Of a stretch of DNA of 64,000 bases, positions 42,773 to 53,174 are shown in pieces. The notes under the pieces are model-generated. The model ran no database searches. It worked only from the letters and a program-made list of their open reading frames with translations, and was not told where the DNA came from. How positions within the stretch are numbered: position 1 is the first letter of the stretch; each line of letters starts with the position of its first letter. Origin of the DNA: Nitrospirales bacterium (GTDB taxonomy: Bacteria > Nitrospirota > Nitrospiria > Nitrospirales > UBA8639); the NCBI GenBank assembly GCA_020027205.1, contig JAHRAQ010000009.1:51746-115745 (forward strand). Reading direction: 5' to 3'. The translations under genes and the position numbers were made by a program.

Positions 42773-43319
42773 GATCCGCAACGTCCAGAAAAACATTCAT
42801 CGAAAATTGAAACTGCTCCGGCGACGCCGCCTGGGGCGACATCGCAAACACATCGACCGACCCAAGCATGTCGGTGCGTTCCAAATGTTTCGCAAGCTCC
42901 AACACGGCTTCACGGGAACGGGCAACGCCGGACAAGGTGACTTTCTCATCGGTGGTCTGAAGCCGGCGCAACCACACATCCAACGGGTCAATAACCCGGC
43001 CGATCACCGACAACAGGCGCACGGGCCTGTCACGATCCCGCGTCAACGCCGCGAGGGTTTCGCGTTCGGCCACAACGGCGTCGCGTTGTTTCCGAAGTGT
43101 CAGCATCCGGTCCCGCTGTTGCGTCATCAACGCAAGACGGTCTTGCTTTTGCCGTATGTCCCGCTCAAGATGGTGGATGACCCGATTCCCGTCAACGACC
43201 ATCCACCCCCAACCCGCGACGACGGCCGCCAGGACGAATGTCCCGATGCACAACTCCGCCACGGGACGACGACGCGTCCGTCGTTCAAACCGTTCTTTCA
43301 ACAAATTAATGCTCACCAT
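42765..43319 (-). CDS. pilN: Type IV pilus inner-membrane protein PilN
   Basis: 184 aa. It starts VSINLLKERFERRT, the cytoplasmic INLLP-like motif that docks in PilM. One membrane helix (LCIGTFVLAAVVAGWGWMVV), a coiled coil and a periplasmic fold with PLDVWLRRLQTTDEKVTLSGVARSREAVLELAKHLE follow. It overlaps pilM and pilO on either side. Confidence 0.9.
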   Translation of the reverse strand: MVSINLLKERFERRTRRRPVAELCIGTFVLAAVVAGWGWMVVDGNRVIHHLERDIRQKQDRLALMTQQRDRMLTLRKQRDAVVAERETLAALTRDRDRPVRLLSVIGRVIDPLDVWLRRLQTTDEKVTLSGVARSREAVLELAKHLERTDMLGSVDVFAMSPQAASPEQFQFSMNVFLDVADHG

Positions 43320-44377
43320 GGCAAATCCCGATGGAGAGCCAGCCCCAGCGCCACTCCTCCGAGATGGGCCGGCGCCGACACGCGGGCCGCGTCCGCGCGA
43401 TGCGTCACGGATTCGATGTCGTCAAAAGGATTGAGCGCGACCACGGGCACCGACAAGGCGTTCCGCAACGCGCGTTGCAGCCGCTCATTTGTCGAGTGCC
43501 CGCCACAGAGAAAGATCTTTTCGATGTCTGTTTCCGGATACCGTTCCATGACGGATTCCAGACAGTACCGGGCTTCGTTGACAACGCCCTCCAACGCCGG
43601 CAACGCGCGGGCATCCGCCTCGCCCCGCGGGGCGTCGTGCATCGCGTCGTCTTCCACGGGCAACGCGGATGACGCGGCGGTTCCGACGGGGCAGGTTTCG
43701 TCGAAGTTCACGTCGCGCACCAGAAGAGGGGCTTCGTGTCCCACAAACACAATGTTCATTCCGTTGGCTCCCACGTTGACGATGCCGAACGACCGCCCGC
43801 GCAAGGCGCGGTGTTTCGCCATCACCATATTCACCAGCGCGAGACCATCGACGTCGCACACCATCGGGCATACCCCAATGTCTTTCAAGAGCGTTTTTCG
43901 ACGTTCCACCACCCGCTGTTTGGCCGCGACAAGCACCAATTCCATCTCGCCCGACGCGGCGGCGCGCCGGGACGAAGGCAGCACCCAATAATCAAAGTGC
44001 ACGTCACGCATGGCATACGGAATGTACTGGTGGCCTTCCCACGTCAGATATTCATCAAGAGCATCCTGTTTGACGCCGGTCACGCGTATCCGTTTGACCA
44101 TCACGGACGGTCCGGAGACGGATATGGCCACGCGACTGCCGGACAGATCCATCTCCCGAATCAAATCTGTGAGCGCGGCTTTGATCCGGGCGGGACGGTC
44201 GCCGGTCACGCCGCCGGCATTTTCCCGTTCGAGGCCGCGCCATCCAAATCGCCGGAGACGATACACGGCGCCGCGCCGTTCCAGTTGAACGATCTTGACC
44301 GCGGACGAACCAATGTCCACCCCCACGCACATGCGCGGTCGTGACAACATGCGCGTCCATTGCCGAATGCGTCTCAT
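43313..44377 (-). CDS. pilM: Type IV pilus actin-like protein PilM
   Basis: Cytoplasmic actin-fold protein that binds the PilN tail. About 354 aa from the ATG at 44377; a GTG at 44401 and an ATG at 44350 are alternatives, and none has a strong ribosome-binding site. Nucleotide-binding signatures: VGVDIGSSAVKIVQL (phosphate 1), FGIVNVGANGMNIVFV (phosphate 2) and IFLCGGHSTNERLQRALRNAL (adenosine). First gene of the pilMNOP set. Confidence 0.92.
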   Translation of the reverse strand: MRRIRQWTRMLSRPRMCVGVDIGSSAVKIVQLERRGAVYRLRRFGWRGLERENAGGVTGDRPARIKAALTDLIREMDLSGSRVAISVSGPSVMVKRIRVTGVKQDALDEYLTWEGHQYIPYAMRDVHFDYWVLPSSRRAAASGEMELVLVAAKQRVVERRKTLLKDIGVCPMVCDVDGLALVNMVMAKHRALRGRSFGIVNVGANGMNIVFVGHEAPLLVRDVNFDETCPVGTAASSALPVEDDAMHDAPRGEADARALPALEGVVNEARYCLESVMERYPETDIEKIFLCGGHSTNERLQRALRNALSVPVVALNPFDDIESVTHRADAARVSAPAHLGGVALGLALHRDLPW

Positions 44378-44401
44378 GGTTGAAGGCCGATAGTCGTGCA
44401 C

Positions 44402-44772
44402 GCGGGCGTCTTCAGGATTCTCTCCGATCCACGGCGCCTCGCCATCACGGGCAGACCGGTCGAATTCCCGATGGACATGCCCACGGGAACGTCACCCTAC
44501 ACGGTTCACGATGAACCGTCAAACAACGGCCATGCGGTGCAGATGCGTCGTCCCGTGCGGTGTTCCCGTCGGGAACAGAAGGACGTTGTCACCCTCGTCG
44601 GAATCGTCACGCGCCAATCACGCGGAGCGACCAAGCGCCCGAACGGCACGAGCGCGCGCTGCCTCACAACATTGTCAGGGATGCCGCCACCGCGCCGGAG
44701 CGGCGAGGGCCGGGACCGCAAGGATTTGAAAATGAGAGTTGTCGCGCACCGCGCGGGGCGCGCCGGGGGCCG
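44402..44772. other. Intergenic region with two perfect short hairpins
   Basis: No gene is supported between rpoN and pilM. It contains acggttca-cga-tgaaccgt (44501-44519) and the 15-base palindrome gttcccg-t-cgggaac (44562-44576). Either could be an operator or part of an mRNA leader of pilM. No sigma-54 (GG-N10-GC) element convinced me. The hpf and ptsN genes that often follow rpoN are not here. Confidence 0.5.
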
Positions 44773-46281
44773 TCAATGCGCCCGTCTGCGGTGGCTGGCC
44801 GAGGTAATATGCAGGTCCGTCCGATATCTGGCAACCGTCCTTCTTGCCACGACAATCCCCCCGGCCCGCAACTTCGACACAATGTCCCGGTCTGTCAGGG
44901 GACTGCGGCTGTTTTCCCGCCCCACCATTTCACGAATCATCTCGCACACGGTCATCGAAGAGACATCTTCGGCTCCGTTGTTCGTGCGCACAACCGTGCT
45001 GAAGAAAAATTTAAGTTCCAGCAGACCTTGAGGGCAATGCATATATTTATTTCTCGTCACCCGGCTGATGGTTGATTCATGCATCCCCACGTCTTCGGCC
45101 ACCTGATTGAGCGTACATGGTTTCAAATAACGAATGCCTTTCTCCAAAAACTGTTCTTGAAACCCGATTAAACTTTTCACCACTTTCACAATCGTTCGTT
45201 TTCTCTTTTCAAGATTGGATATGAGCCACCTGGCCTCCCGCAATTTGCCTTCCAGGTACGCCTTGGTGGCGGGACCGTCCCCGCCCGTGGTTCCCAGCAG
45301 CCGCTCATAATCGCAACTGATCCGCACACGGGGCATTCCCTCTTCGTTGAGAAAGACCAGCCATTCTCCTTCGTCCTTTCGCACAAAGACGTCGGGCACA
45401 ATGATTTGATTGGTGTCGGCGGCATAGGGCCGCCCCGGTTTGGGTTCCAGGCCCTCAATCACGCGCACCGCCTCATAAATCTCTTCCACGGATTTCCCGA
45501 CGGCTTTGGCCACTCTGGCATACTGTTTTTTCTGAAGGTCGCGCAGATGATCCCTGACAATCAACGCCGGCAGGGATTCCCGATGCCCGCCGCCGTGACC
45601 GTGGGCCATGGGCGTTTTCTGAAGATGCCGGAGTTGAATCGACAAACATTCCCGAAGGTCCCGTGCGGCCACGCCGACGGGATCAAAGGTATGGATCAGG
45701 GACAACACCGACTCCACTTTGTTGACGGACGCCCCGGCCTCTTCGGCAATTTCCTCCACGGACGCCCGCAGATACCCGTCTTCGTCAAGATTGCCGATCA
45801 CCATCAGCCCGATCGCTTTTTCCTCCTCATCGTGAGAAGAAAGCCGCAACTGCCAGAGCAGATGATCCTCAAGGGTGGTCGGGCTTTCCACGGTCTGCTC
45901 ATACGACGGGCCGTCGTCGTTGAGGGCATGGGAACCACCGCTTGCGGAAGACCCGTCTCGTTCATAATAATCGTCCCATCCATCCGGCGAGAGAGGCTCG
46001 GCAAGTTCTTTGGCGTCTTCCTTCACGCCCTCACCGTCGGCGTCGGCGTCCCCATCCCCACCGATCTTCTCCCCGCTCCCGGACGCTGTCTCCTCGGCGG
46101 GCGCCCCGTCCCCTTCATCCGCATCGACAGAGAGTTCTTCAAGAAGCGGATTGTCCAGCAAATGTTGCGCGAGCGCCTGCTGCAATTCGAGCCTGGAGCA
46201 CTGCAACAACATGATGGCGTGTCGAAGTTGGGGCGTCATCGCCAACTTCTGACTCAACCGTGTCTCGAGTTTCAGTTCCAT
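44773..46281 (-). CDS. rpoN: RNA polymerase sigma-54 factor
   Basis: 502 aa. Region I is Gln/Leu-rich (LSQKLAMTPQLRHAIMLLQCSRLELQQAL), region II is acidic, and the core-binding part includes EDHLLWQLRLSS and FDPVGVAARDLRECLSIQL. The helix-turn-helix segment has LNQVAEDVGMHESTISRVTRNKYMHCPQG, and the RpoN box ARRTVARYR lies near the end (promoter -24 recognition). Region I and the box are intact, so it should be functional. It follows lptB, as in many proteobacteria. Confidence 0.97.
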   Translation of the reverse strand: MELKLETRLSQKLAMTPQLRHAIMLLQCSRLELQQALAQHLLDNPLLEELSVDADEGDGAPAEETASGSGEKIGGDGDADADGEGVKEDAKELAEPLSPDGWDDYYERDGSSASGGSHALNDDGPSYEQTVESPTTLEDHLLWQLRLSSHDEEEKAIGLMVIGNLDEDGYLRASVEEIAEEAGASVNKVESVLSLIHTFDPVGVAARDLRECLSIQLRHLQKTPMAHGHGGGHRESLPALIVRDHLRDLQKKQYARVAKAVGKSVEEIYEAVRVIEGLEPKPGRPYAADTNQIIVPDVFVRKDEGEWLVFLNEEGMPRVRISCDYERLLGTTGGDGPATKAYLEGKLREARWLISNLEKRKRTIVKVVKSLIGFQEQFLEKGIRYLKPCTLNQVAEDVGMHESTISRVTRNKYMHCPQGLLELKFFFSTVVRTNNGAEDVSSMTVCEMIREMVGRENSRSPLTDRDIVSKLRAGGIVVARRTVARYRTDLHITSASHRRRAH

Positions 46282-46309
46282 CGGGGCAACGTGAACGGGC
46301 GACGAACTC

Positions 46310-47089
46310 TCACAAGGTAAAGCGTTCGCCCAAATACAGCGACCGGGCTTTTTGGCTCCTCACAATGACTTCCGGCGTGCCGGATTCCAGAATGGTTCCT
46401 TCATGAATGATATACGCATGATCCGTAATGGCCAGCGTTTCCTGAACGTTATGGTCCGTGAGCAACACCCCGAGATTTTTTCTTTTCAGGGCCTGAAGGA
46501 TGTTCTGGATGTCGGCAACCGCAAGGGGGTCAATCCCGGCAAACGGCTCGTCCAACAATAAAAAACGGGGGCGCGTCGCAAGCGCTCTCGTGATTTCCAG
46601 CCGACGACGCTCGCCACCGGACAGCGTGCAGGCCATGTTGTCACGAAGACGTGTCAACCCAAGTTCGTCCAATAAACGTTCCAGCCGTTCCCGCCGCTCC
46701 GACGGAGACAGAGGCAGGATTTCCAGAACAGCATCGATATTATCCCGCACGGACAGCCGGCGAAACACGGAGGCTTCCTGCGGAAGATACCCAATCCCGC
46801 GACGCGCCCTCCGGTACATGGGCAGGGCGGTCATCGAATCCCGGTCCAGGAAAATCTGCCCGTGATCCGGCCGGCAACGACCGACCATCATATTAAAAAT
46901 GGTCGTTTTCCCCGCGCCATTCGGCCCCAATAAACCGACGATGCGTCCCGATTCGACTTCCAGCGAGACACCGCGAACGACGTCCCGGCCCCTGAAACTT
47001 TTCCGCAATTCCGCGGCGCAAAGACGAGCAGGCCCCGCGACCGGTTGTCCGTCATCCACCACGCCGTCGGCCTTGCCGTTCCCGATCAT
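46310..47089 (-). CDS. lptB: LPS export ABC transporter ATP-binding protein LptB
   Basis: Cytoplasmic ATPase that powers LPS extraction by LptFG. 259 aa: Walker A GPNGAGKTT, Q-loop GYLPQEASVFRRLSVRDN, signature LSGGERRRLEI, Walker B FLLLDEPFAGIDPLAV, and VLLTDHNVQETLAI with YIIHEGTILESG near the end, all typical of LptB. The start ATG lies inside a 17-bp tandem duplication directly after the lptA stop. The first about 20 residues are non-conserved, so an internal start is possible. lptF/lptG are elsewhere. Confidence 0.96.
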   Translation of the reverse strand: MIGNGKADGVVDDGQPVAGPARLCAAELRKSFRGRDVVRGVSLEVESGRIVGLLGPNGAGKTTIFNMMVGRCRPDHGQIFLDRDSMTALPMYRRARRGIGYLPQEASVFRRLSVRDNIDAVLEILPLSPSERRERLERLLDELGLTRLRDNMACTLSGGERRRLEITRALATRPRFLLLDEPFAGIDPLAVADIQNILQALKRKNLGVLLTDHNVQETLAITDHAYIIHEGTILESGTPEVIVRSQKARSLYLGERFTL

Positions 47090-47107
47090 CTACCGTTCCC
47101 GATCATC
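47076..47107. repeat. 17-bp tandem duplication across the lptA stop and lptB start
   Basis: ccgttcccgatcatc occurs at 47076-47090 and again at 47093-47107. The upstream copy (minus-strand sense) codes for the last residues of LptA, and the other contains the LptB start. Confidence 0.9.
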
Positions 47108-47626
47108 GAAGATCGTCACACGAGAGTCCCCTTCGACGATGCTGCGCTCTTCCTTGAGAAAGATGGTCATTCGGGACCCCGTCACCTTCGTCCCATGGCG
47201 CCAGGCCACCGGCGACTCGGTGAGAACGACCTTTTCTTCGTCCTGATAATAGACGGCCCGTCCACTCGTGGCCGTCCCATCCGATCGCTCAAGCGTCACG
47301 TGGCCCGTGGCTTCGATCTGCTCCACCCGTTGACTCAACGGCGCCTCTTCCGTTTGACGATTTCGACCGGGCGTGTCCTTGCCAAACGACACGATCATGG
47401 AATCGGACCGCATGACAAAGTCCCCTTTTGTGAGGACCACGTCGCCTTCAAACAGCGCCCGCCGGGCATGGCCCTCGGCGGTCATGGTCTGTGACGTGAT
47501 CTCGATGGGCGTGCCGTCCGCGGCCAGGCTCCACGGCGCCGTCTGTGCCCAGACGAGGCCGCAGGACAGCGCCGCGGCAAGGATCGGGCGACTAGGCCGG
47601 CGAGGCAATACGAACCCGCACATCAT
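47090..47626 (-). CDS. lptA: LPS transport periplasmic protein LptA
   Basis: Forms the periplasmic beta-jellyroll bridge for LPS. 178 aa with a signal peptide (ILAAALSCGLVWAQTAPWSLA) and an OstA-type domain: PIEITSQTMTAEGHARRALFEGDVVLTKGDFVMRSD, VEQIEATGHVTLERSDGTATSGRAVYYQDEEKVVL and VTGSRMTIFLKEERSIVEGDSRV. It overlaps the end of lptC by 35 bases and adjoins lptB. Confidence 0.93.
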   Translation of the reverse strand: MMCGFVLPRRPSRPILAAALSCGLVWAQTAPWSLAADGTPIEITSQTMTAEGHARRALFEGDVVLTKGDFVMRSDSMIVSFGKDTPGRNRQTEEAPLSQRVEQIEATGHVTLERSDGTATSGRAVYYQDEEKVVLTESPVAWRHGTKVTGSRMTIFLKEERSIVEGDSRVTIFDDRER

Positions 47627-48170
47627 CCAGAACCGTCAGCGTGTCGGTGGTCAACGTCCCCAACAGGCCGGTACCCGTAATGGTCAATCCATGCCCGTGT
47701 ATGGTGACCGGCTCGTGGGTGCGCATGGTGCGCGCCTCATCGTCCCAGCGCATATGCGGACTCCGTACCGTGTAGCCGTTTGCGAATTGCATCTCCATCG
47801 GATCGTGACGATTGTGAAGGTCAAAATTGCCGGTCGCGGTGTCAAGGGAACCGTCGTCCGCCTTCAGCGCCATGGTCCGGCCGCGTTCGCCGAACAGCCG
47901 TACCCGAACACCTTCCAGCACCGCGTGATGTTGAGATTCATCAACACGGGCACGGCGGGCCTCGACCTTCCACCGGACGTCCCCGTCTTCGGTGTGATGA
48001 TAGACAAACCCCTCAATATCGGCGTCGGCGTGTTCGGAAACCGGCGCCGTCAACACCGGGCGCGCGCGATGAGACTGCATCTGCTGTGTCAGCGCAAACC
48101 CGAGAACGCCCGCCATGCCAAGGATGACGCCCCTGGACACCCACCGAATCCATGAGTGAGACATACGCAT
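47592..48170 (-). CDS. lptC: LPS export protein LptC
   Basis: Single-pass inner-membrane protein that passes LPS from LptFG to LptA. 192 aa from the ATG at 48170; an ATG two codons in is an alternative. N-terminal helix (GVILGMAGVLGFALTQQM) then an LptA-like jellyroll: EGFVYHHTEDGDVRWKVEARRARVDES, HAVLEGVRVRLF, LDTATGNFDLHNRHDPMEMQFANGYTVRSPHMRWD. First gene of the lptC-lptA-lptB-rpoN run; no clear promoter found in the 171 bases before it. Confidence 0.88.
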   Translation of the reverse strand: MRMSHSWIRWVSRGVILGMAGVLGFALTQQMQSHRARPVLTAPVSEHADADIEGFVYHHTEDGDVRWKVEARRARVDESQHHAVLEGVRVRLFGERGRTMALKADDGSLDTATGNFDLHNRHDPMEMQFANGYTVRSPHMRWDDEARTMRTHEPVTIHGHGLTITGTGLLGTLTTDTLTVLDDVRVRIASPA

Positions 48171-48341
48171 ACCCCAAGTGGACAACCTGCGCACAGGCTA
48201 CCACACGCCCCCGGTCAAGTAAACTCAACGTTCAGGGAAAAGAAACGCCCGACACCGGGAAACGCAAGCGGGGACGGGAAGGCGGGACCACGGAGACGGA
48301 TATCCGCGCGGCTCCCGCGCGAAAGGCGGAGCGCGGGCAGG

Positions 48342-48761
48342 TTATGATGAGGTTTTCCCGGCCTCGTCCGGTACGGGTTCGGGAGTGGCGGCGGGCGCAA
48401 CCTCCGCGCGTTCGATCAACTCCACCGCCACCAGTTCCGCCGCGTCTCCGGGGCGGCGTCTGGTTGGAATAATCCTGGTATATCCGCCGGGACGGCCCTG
48501 AAAGCGGCCCGCCACGTCGTCAAACAATTTGGACACAACGTTTTTTTTCCTGATAAACCCCAGGGCGCGCCGGCGGGCATGAAGCGAACCGTCTTTCCCA
48601 AGGGTGATCATGGTGTCCGCAATCCCGCGAAGTTCTTTGGCTTTGGCCTTGGTGGTCTCAATGCGCTCGTGTTCCAGCAGGGCCGTCACCAGATTTCGAA
48701 ACATCGCGAGGCGGTGTTTCGTATTGCGACCCAACTGTCTGCCGTGTTTTCTGTGACGCAT
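48342..48761 (-). CDS. rplQ: 50S ribosomal protein bL17
   Basis: 139 aa; [45 protein letters not shown] is diagnostic. A 25-residue Ala/Pro/Glu tail follows the usual end. Last gene of the ribosomal superoperon. Confidence 0.98.
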   Translation of the reverse strand: MRHRKHGRQLGRNTKHRLAMFRNLVTALLEHERIETTKAKAKELRGIADTMITLGKDGSLHARRRALGFIRKKNVVSKLFDDVAGRFQGRPGGYTRIIPTRRRPGDAAELVAVELIERAEVAPAATPEPVPDEAGKTSS

Positions 48762-48784
48762 CAGACGACCCTTCGGGACAGTGA

Positions 48785-49783
48785 TTAATTCGATGGCAGC
48801 CCGGTCGTGACGGCGCTGTCTTTTTTCATGCCCAGACTCAACCCCATCTCGGCCAACACGTCCTTGATTTCATTCAGGGACTTCTTCCCGAAATTTTTGG
48901 TTTTCAGCATCTCCATTTCGGTTTTTTGGACAAGATCTTCGATGGTCTTGATGTTGGCGTTCTTGAGACAGTTCGCCGCGCGCACGGACAGTTCCAGTTC
49001 GTTCACGCCTCGGGCCAGATGTTTGTTCAATTCGGCCTGTGTTTCCCTGGACGCCGCGTCATGCTCCATTTCCGTGGCTTCTTCGCTGGGAATGCAGATG
49101 GTCAAATGATCCCGGAGGATGGACGCCGATGAGGACACCGCCTCTTGCGGCGTAATGCTGCCATCCGTCCAGACTTCAAGATTCAATTTGTCGTAATCCG
49201 TCACGCGGCCCACGCGAGCATTTTCCACGTGAAAGTTCACCCGTTTCACCGGGGAAAAAATCGAATCAACCGGAATCACGCCGATGGGCAGGCCTTCTTC
49301 TTTATTGCGTTCGGCCGGCACATAGCCCCGTCCCGGCTTCACAATCAACTCAAGGTCGATCTCGCCGTTTTTGTCCAGGGTGGCGATATGCAGATCGGGA
49401 TTCAAGATCGTCATGTCCGCGTTGTCATGTTGAATGTCGGACGCCAGGACTTCGCCCGGCCCTTTCTTCTTCAACCGTATCGCTTTGGATTTGTCGGTGT
49501 GGAGTTTGAGGCGCAGATTTTTGATGTTCAAAATGAGAATCGTCACGTCTTCCGTGACGCCGGGGATGGTGGAGAATTCGTGATACACCCCTTCGATCTT
49601 CACGGAGGTCACCGCCGCGCCATGCAACGATGACAACAACACGCGCCGAAGGGAGTTGCCGATCGTGGTCCCAAACCCGCGCTCAAACGGCTCCGCCGTG
49701 AACCTCCCGTAGATCGACGACGCCGTTTCGTGTTCCAATTCCAGCCGCAACGGCAACTGAAAATCATGTATCCCTTTGCTCAT
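48785..49783 (-). CDS. rpoA: DNA-directed RNA polymerase subunit alpha
   Basis: 332 aa from the ATG at 49783, after GGGGGG. The N-terminal dimerisation domain ([52 protein letters not shown]) and the C-terminal UP-element/activator domain ([56 protein letters not shown]) are both complete. Confidence 0.98.
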   Translation of the reverse strand: MSKGIHDFQLPLRLELEHETASSIYGRFTAEPFERGFGTTIGNSLRRVLLSSLHGAAVTSVKIEGVYHEFSTIPGVTEDVTILILNIKNLRLKLHTDKSKAIRLKKKGPGEVLASDIQHDNADMTILNPDLHIATLDKNGEIDLELIVKPGRGYVPAERNKEEGLPIGVIPVDSIFSPVKRVNFHVENARVGRVTDYDKLNLEVWTDGSITPQEAVSSSASILRDHLTICIPSEEATEMEHDAASRETQAELNKHLARGVNELELSVRAANCLKNANIKTIEDLVQKTEMEMLKTKNFGKKSLNEIKDVLAEMGLSLGMKKDSAVTTGLPSN

Positions 49784-49845
49784 TACGCCCCCCTTCATCC
49801 CATCTTTCGCCGCCGGCACACCGGTCCCGCGCCCTGTTCCACCGT

Positions 49846-50475
49846 TTATCGAGAATACAATTCCACGACAATTTGTTCGTTCACGGGAGCCCCGATGTCT
49901 TCCTTCGTCGGCAACGCCCGAATGATCCCTTTCAACGCCGCGTGGTCACAGTCGATCCAGGTCACCATGGCCTGATTCTCGGCCACGTCAACGGATGCCT
50001 TGATCGACGGCAGGTCCCGGCTCCGCGGTCTCACCTGCACCACATCTCCCACGGAGGCGGTGTACGAGGGAATATCCGTCTTTCTGTCATTGACCAGAAT
50101 ATGCCCGTGGCTCACCAGTTGTCTGGCCTGCCGGCGCGAACAGGCCAGCCCCATCCGGTAGACGACGTTGTCCAACCGTTGCTCAAGCAACGCCAGCAGA
50201 TTTTCACCCGTGACGCCGGCGTGCCGTTCCGCCCGCTTGAAAATGCCGCGAAATTGACGCTCCTGCAGGCCATACATGCGGCGCAATTTCTGTTTTTCGC
50301 GAAGTTGCAGACTGTAATCCGACGCCCGACGGGTTCGAGCCTGTCCGTGTTGCCCGGGAGCATAACTGCGGCGTTCGATCGCGCATTTGGCGGTCATGCA
50401 CCGTGTTCCCTTGAGGAACAGTTTTACGCCCTCTCTTCGACAAAGCCTGCAAACCGGTCCGCGATAAGTTGCCAC
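49846..50475 (-). CDS. rpsD: 30S ribosomal protein uS4 (zinc form)
   Basis: 209 aa with the S4 RNA-binding domain ([32 protein letters not shown]). N-terminal Cys-9, Cys-12, Cys-26 and Cys-31 form the C+ zinc knuckle. Nucleates 30S assembly and autoregulates the alpha operon in model bacteria. Confidence 0.98.
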   Translation of the reverse strand: MATYRGPVCRLCRREGVKLFLKGTRCMTAKCAIERRSYAPGQHGQARTRRASDYSLQLREKQKLRRMYGLQERQFRGIFKRAERHAGVTGENLLALLEQRLDNVVYRMGLACSRRQARQLVSHGHILVNDRKTDIPSYTASVGDVVQVRPRSRDLPSIKASVDVAENQAMVTWIDCDHAALKGIIRALPTKEDIGAPVNEQIVVELYSR

Positions 50476-50535
50476 AGTGTCAGCCTTTCATCTGTCCCAC
50501 GCCGTCACATGCGCGGGTGTTCGCACACCCCCCAC

Positions 50536-50919
50536 TTACACTCTTCGCCGTTTCGGCGGACGGCAGCCGTTATGCGGCAGGGGCGTCACGTCTCGAATCA
50601 CATTCACGCGCAAACCCGCCGACTGAAGCGCGCGCACCGCCGATTCACGCCCCGACCCCGGCCCGTTGACGTACACGCTGATCTGGCGCATGCCGTGTTC
50701 CATGGCTTTGCGGCCCGCCGCCTCTCCCGCGCGCGTCGCCGCGAAAGGGGTGCTCTTTCTCGACCCCTTGAAGCCCAGACTTCCCGCACTCGACCACGAC
50801 ACGGCGTTCCCGCTCGTATCCGTAATGGTCACCAGCGTGTTGTTGAACGAAGCCTGAATATAGGCAATGCCCACCTGCACGACTTTTTTCTCTTTTTTGC
50901 GGCCCTTTTTGACATTCAT
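50536..50919 (-). CDS. rpsK: 30S ribosomal protein uS11
   Basis: 127 aa from the ATG at 50919 ([12 protein letters not shown]). [45 protein letters not shown] and the end [18 protein letters not shown] are diagnostic. Confidence 0.98.
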   Translation of the reverse strand: MNVKKGRKKEKKVVQVGIAYIQASFNNTLVTITDTSGNAVSWSSAGSLGFKGSRKSTPFAATRAGEAAGRKAMEHGMRQISVYVNGPGSGRESAVRALQSAGLRVNVIRDVTPLPHNGCRPPKRRRV

Positions 50920-50935
50920 GGTGCTTCCCGCCCCC

Positions 50936-51310
50936 CTATTTTTTGACCTTGGCCCTGCCAATCGAGGCCCGCTTCCCTTTTCTGGTGCGTGAATTGGTTT
51001 TGGTCCGCTGGCCGCGCACCGGGAGCCCCCGGCGATGACGAAGCCCGCGATACGTCCCCGTGTCGATCAGGCGTTTAATGCTGAGCGTCACTTCTTTCCG
51101 GAGATCCCCTTCCACGGCATAGTCCCTGGTAATCGTCTCGCGCAGTTTGACGATATCGTCTTCGCGAAGATCGTTGACGCGCACCGCGCGATTGATCCCG
51201 GTCTTGCGCAAAATCTGCCTCGCGCGCCAGGGGCCAATCCCGTAAATGGCGGTCAGGCCGACCTCAATGCGCTTTCCGCCGGGAAGATCAACACCCGCTA
51301 TCCGTGCCAT
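50936..51310 (-). CDS. rpsM: 30S ribosomal protein uS13
   Basis: 124 aa: [52 protein letters not shown]. Contacts 23S rRNA and the P-site tRNA in the subunit bridge. Confidence 0.98.
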   Translation of the reverse strand: MARIAGVDLPGGKRIEVGLTAIYGIGPWRARQILRKTGINRAVRVNDLREDDIVKLRETITRDYAVEGDLRKEVTLSIKRLIDTGTYRGLRHRRGLPVRGQRTKTNSRTRKGKRASIGRAKVKK

Positions 51311-51371
51311 GCGCCCTCCTTCGCCCCGCCCCGCGCACCGCCGCGGTCACGACCCTGCCGTGACGCCGCCA

Positions 51372-51485
51372 TCAGCCCTGCCGCTGCTTGTGCCGGGGAT
51401 TGCTGCATCGTACCCGCACCACGCGCCGCCGCCGAAACACGACACATTTTGAACAAATAGGTTTGACGGACGATTTGACTTTCAT
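51372..51485 (-). CDS. rpmJ: 50S ribosomal protein bL36 (zinc form)
   Basis: A 37-aa gene found by translating the gap between infA and rps[21 protein letters not shown]... ending HKQRQG. Zinc ligands Cys-11, Cys-14, Cys-27 and His-32 are all present, so this is the C+ form. Confidence 0.95.
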   Translation of the reverse strand: MKVKSSVKPICSKCVVFRRRRVVRVRCSNPRHKQRQG

Positions 51486-51504
51486 CCACCGGCCTCCTCT
51501 CCGC

Positions 51505-51723
51505 TTACTTGAATCGATAGGTGATCCGCCCCCGCGTCAAATCATACGGAGACAATTCCAGAGTCACCCGGTCACCGGGAAGAATGCGAATAAAATGCAT
51601 GCGCATCTTTCCCGAAATATGCGCCAGAATTTTATGCCCATTCTCCAACTCAACCCGAAACATGGCATTGGGCAGCGTTTCTTTGACTACCCCCTGCACT
51701 TCAATCACGTCTTCTTTCGCCAT
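51505..51723 (-). CDS. infA: Translation initiation factor IF-1
   Basis: 72 aa from the ATG at 51723. The OB-fold core [46 protein letters not shown] is nearly canonical. Confidence 0.98.
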   Translation of the reverse strand: MAKEDVIEVQGVVKETLPNAMFRVELENGHKILAHISGKMRMHFIRILPGDRVTLELSPYDLTRGRITYRFK

Positions 51724-51743
51724 CGGTTCGTTGCCCGGCGCCG

Positions 51744-52514
51744 TCAAGTGACGCCAACCCGCTCCTTGCTCATCGTCAGAATTTTCGGCGGCCCCGCCGG
51801 CTGTATGGCCACGGTATGTTCAAAATGCGCCGACAGACTGCCGTCCCTGGTGACGGCGGTCCAGTGATCGTCCAGCACCCGCACCTGCGGCCCGCCGACG
51901 TTCACCATAGGTTCAATCGCCAACACCATCCCGACTTGCAGGCGTGAGCCGTGACCGGGCCGCCCGTAATTGGGCACCTGCGGGTCCTCGTGCAGATGCC
52001 GGCCGATCCCGTGACCGACAAAATCCCGCACCACGGAAAACCCGTGCGCTTCCACGTGGCGTTGAATCGCATGGCCGATATCCGACAACCGGTTCCCCAC
52101 CCTAGCCTGCGCAATCCCCTGATACATCGCCTCTTCCGTCGCCGCGAGGAGGGTGTCGATCGGGGGCGCCACGGAGCCGACGGGGACCGTCACCGCCCCG
52201 TCGCCGTAAAATCCATGAACAATCGCCCCCAAGTCAAGCCCGATGATATCCCCCTCGCGCAAAACCCTAGCGGACGGAATGCCGTGGACCACTTCATGGT
52301 TCACCGACGCGCACAGCGTGTTTGGGAAATCCCGATACCCCTTGAAGGCCGGAATCCCGCCATGGTCGCGGATAAACGTCTCGGCAATGGCGTCCAACTG
52401 CAGCGTGGTGACTCCGGGTTTGACCTCCCGCCGGAGGATCTGATGCGTCTCGGCCACCAGTTCCGCCGCCCGGGTCATCAGCGCGATTTCTTCCTCGGTT
52501 TTGAGCATAATCAT
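51744..52514 (-). CDS. map: Methionine aminopeptidase, type I
   Basis: Removes the initiator Met. 256 aa: [37 protein letters not shown] holds the two metal Asp residues, [20 protein letters not shown] the His, and MVLAIEPMV and HFEHTVAI the Glu ligands. No N-terminal zinc-finger extension. Confidence 0.98.
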   Translation of the reverse strand: MIMLKTEEEIALMTRAAELVAETHQILRREVKPGVTTLQLDAIAETFIRDHGGIPAFKGYRDFPNTLCASVNHEVVHGIPSARVLREGDIIGLDLGAIVHGFYGDGAVTVPVGSVAPPIDTLLAATEEAMYQGIAQARVGNRLSDIGHAIQRHVEAHGFSVVRDFVGHGIGRHLHEDPQVPNYGRPGHGSRLQVGMVLAIEPMVNVGGPQVRVLDDHWTAVTRDGSLSAHFEHTVAIQPAGPPKILTMSKERVGVT

Positions 52515-52520
52515 AACGGG

Positions 52521-53168
52521 TCATACCCCCGGCAGCAACGCGAACAGCCGCGCCCGTACGTCCTCCACGGACCCCATCCCGTCCAGGTCGGCCAGCACAT
52601 CGGCCTTCCGGTAATAGTCGATCAACGGAGCGGTTTGCGCTTCGTACACCGCGAGTCTCGATTCCACCGTGTCCTTCGTGTCATCACTGCGCTGCGCCAG
52701 CGCCGCCCCGCAGGCGTCACAGCGCCCTTCCCGTTTCGGGGGACGGTAGTCAAGGTGATACACCGCGGCGCAGTGCGGACAACTTCTTCGTCCGGTCAGC
52801 CGTGTGACCACCGCTTCGCGGGGAATCACGAAATGAATGACCCGGTCCAACGCCCAACGCCGCTTCCGCAGAATGTCGGACAGGGAATCCGCCTGGGGCA
52901 CGGTGCGGGGAAATCCGTCCAGGATAAACCCCTTCCGGCATTCCGGCGATCCGATTTTGTTGTCCACCAGACCGATGACCACGTTGTCCGGCACGAGTTC
53001 CCCCCGGTCCATATAACGTTTGGCTTCAAGCCCCAGCGGGAGTTTCGCGGCCACGCCGGCCCGCAATAAATCCCCGGTGGAAATTCTGGCAATCGCCAGT
53101 CGTGTCGCCGCCTGCTCGGCCTGCGTGCCCTTCCCCACCCCGGGCGCACCAAGAAACACCACGCGCAT
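52521..53168 (-). CDS. adk: Adenylate kinase
   Basis: Interconverts ATP, ADP and AMP. 215 aa: P-loop GAPGVGKGTQ, ISTGDLLR, GFILDGFPRTVPQAD. The long LID carries four Cys (SCPHCAAVYH and RCDACGAAL), the zinc-binding variant. Confidence 0.97.
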   Translation of the reverse strand: MRVVFLGAPGVGKGTQAEQAATRLAIARISTGDLLRAGVAAKLPLGLEAKRYMDRGELVPDNVVIGLVDNKIGSPECRKGFILDGFPRTVPQADSLSDILRKRRWALDRVIHFVIPREAVVTRLTGRRSCPHCAAVYHLDYRPPKREGRCDACGAALAQRSDDTKDTVESRLAVYEAQTAPLIDYYRKADVLADLDGMGSVEDVRARLFALLPGV

Positions 53169-53174
53169 CGCCCG

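Noticed and set aside
44501..44576. ANTAR target RNA in the rpoN-pilM gap
   Set aside because: The two hairpins have 3-base and 1-base loops; ANTAR targets need two six-base loops with set A and G positions.
48195..48341. Gene between lptC and rplQ
   Set aside because: Only short open frames with biased Arg/Gly/Pro content and no start signals.
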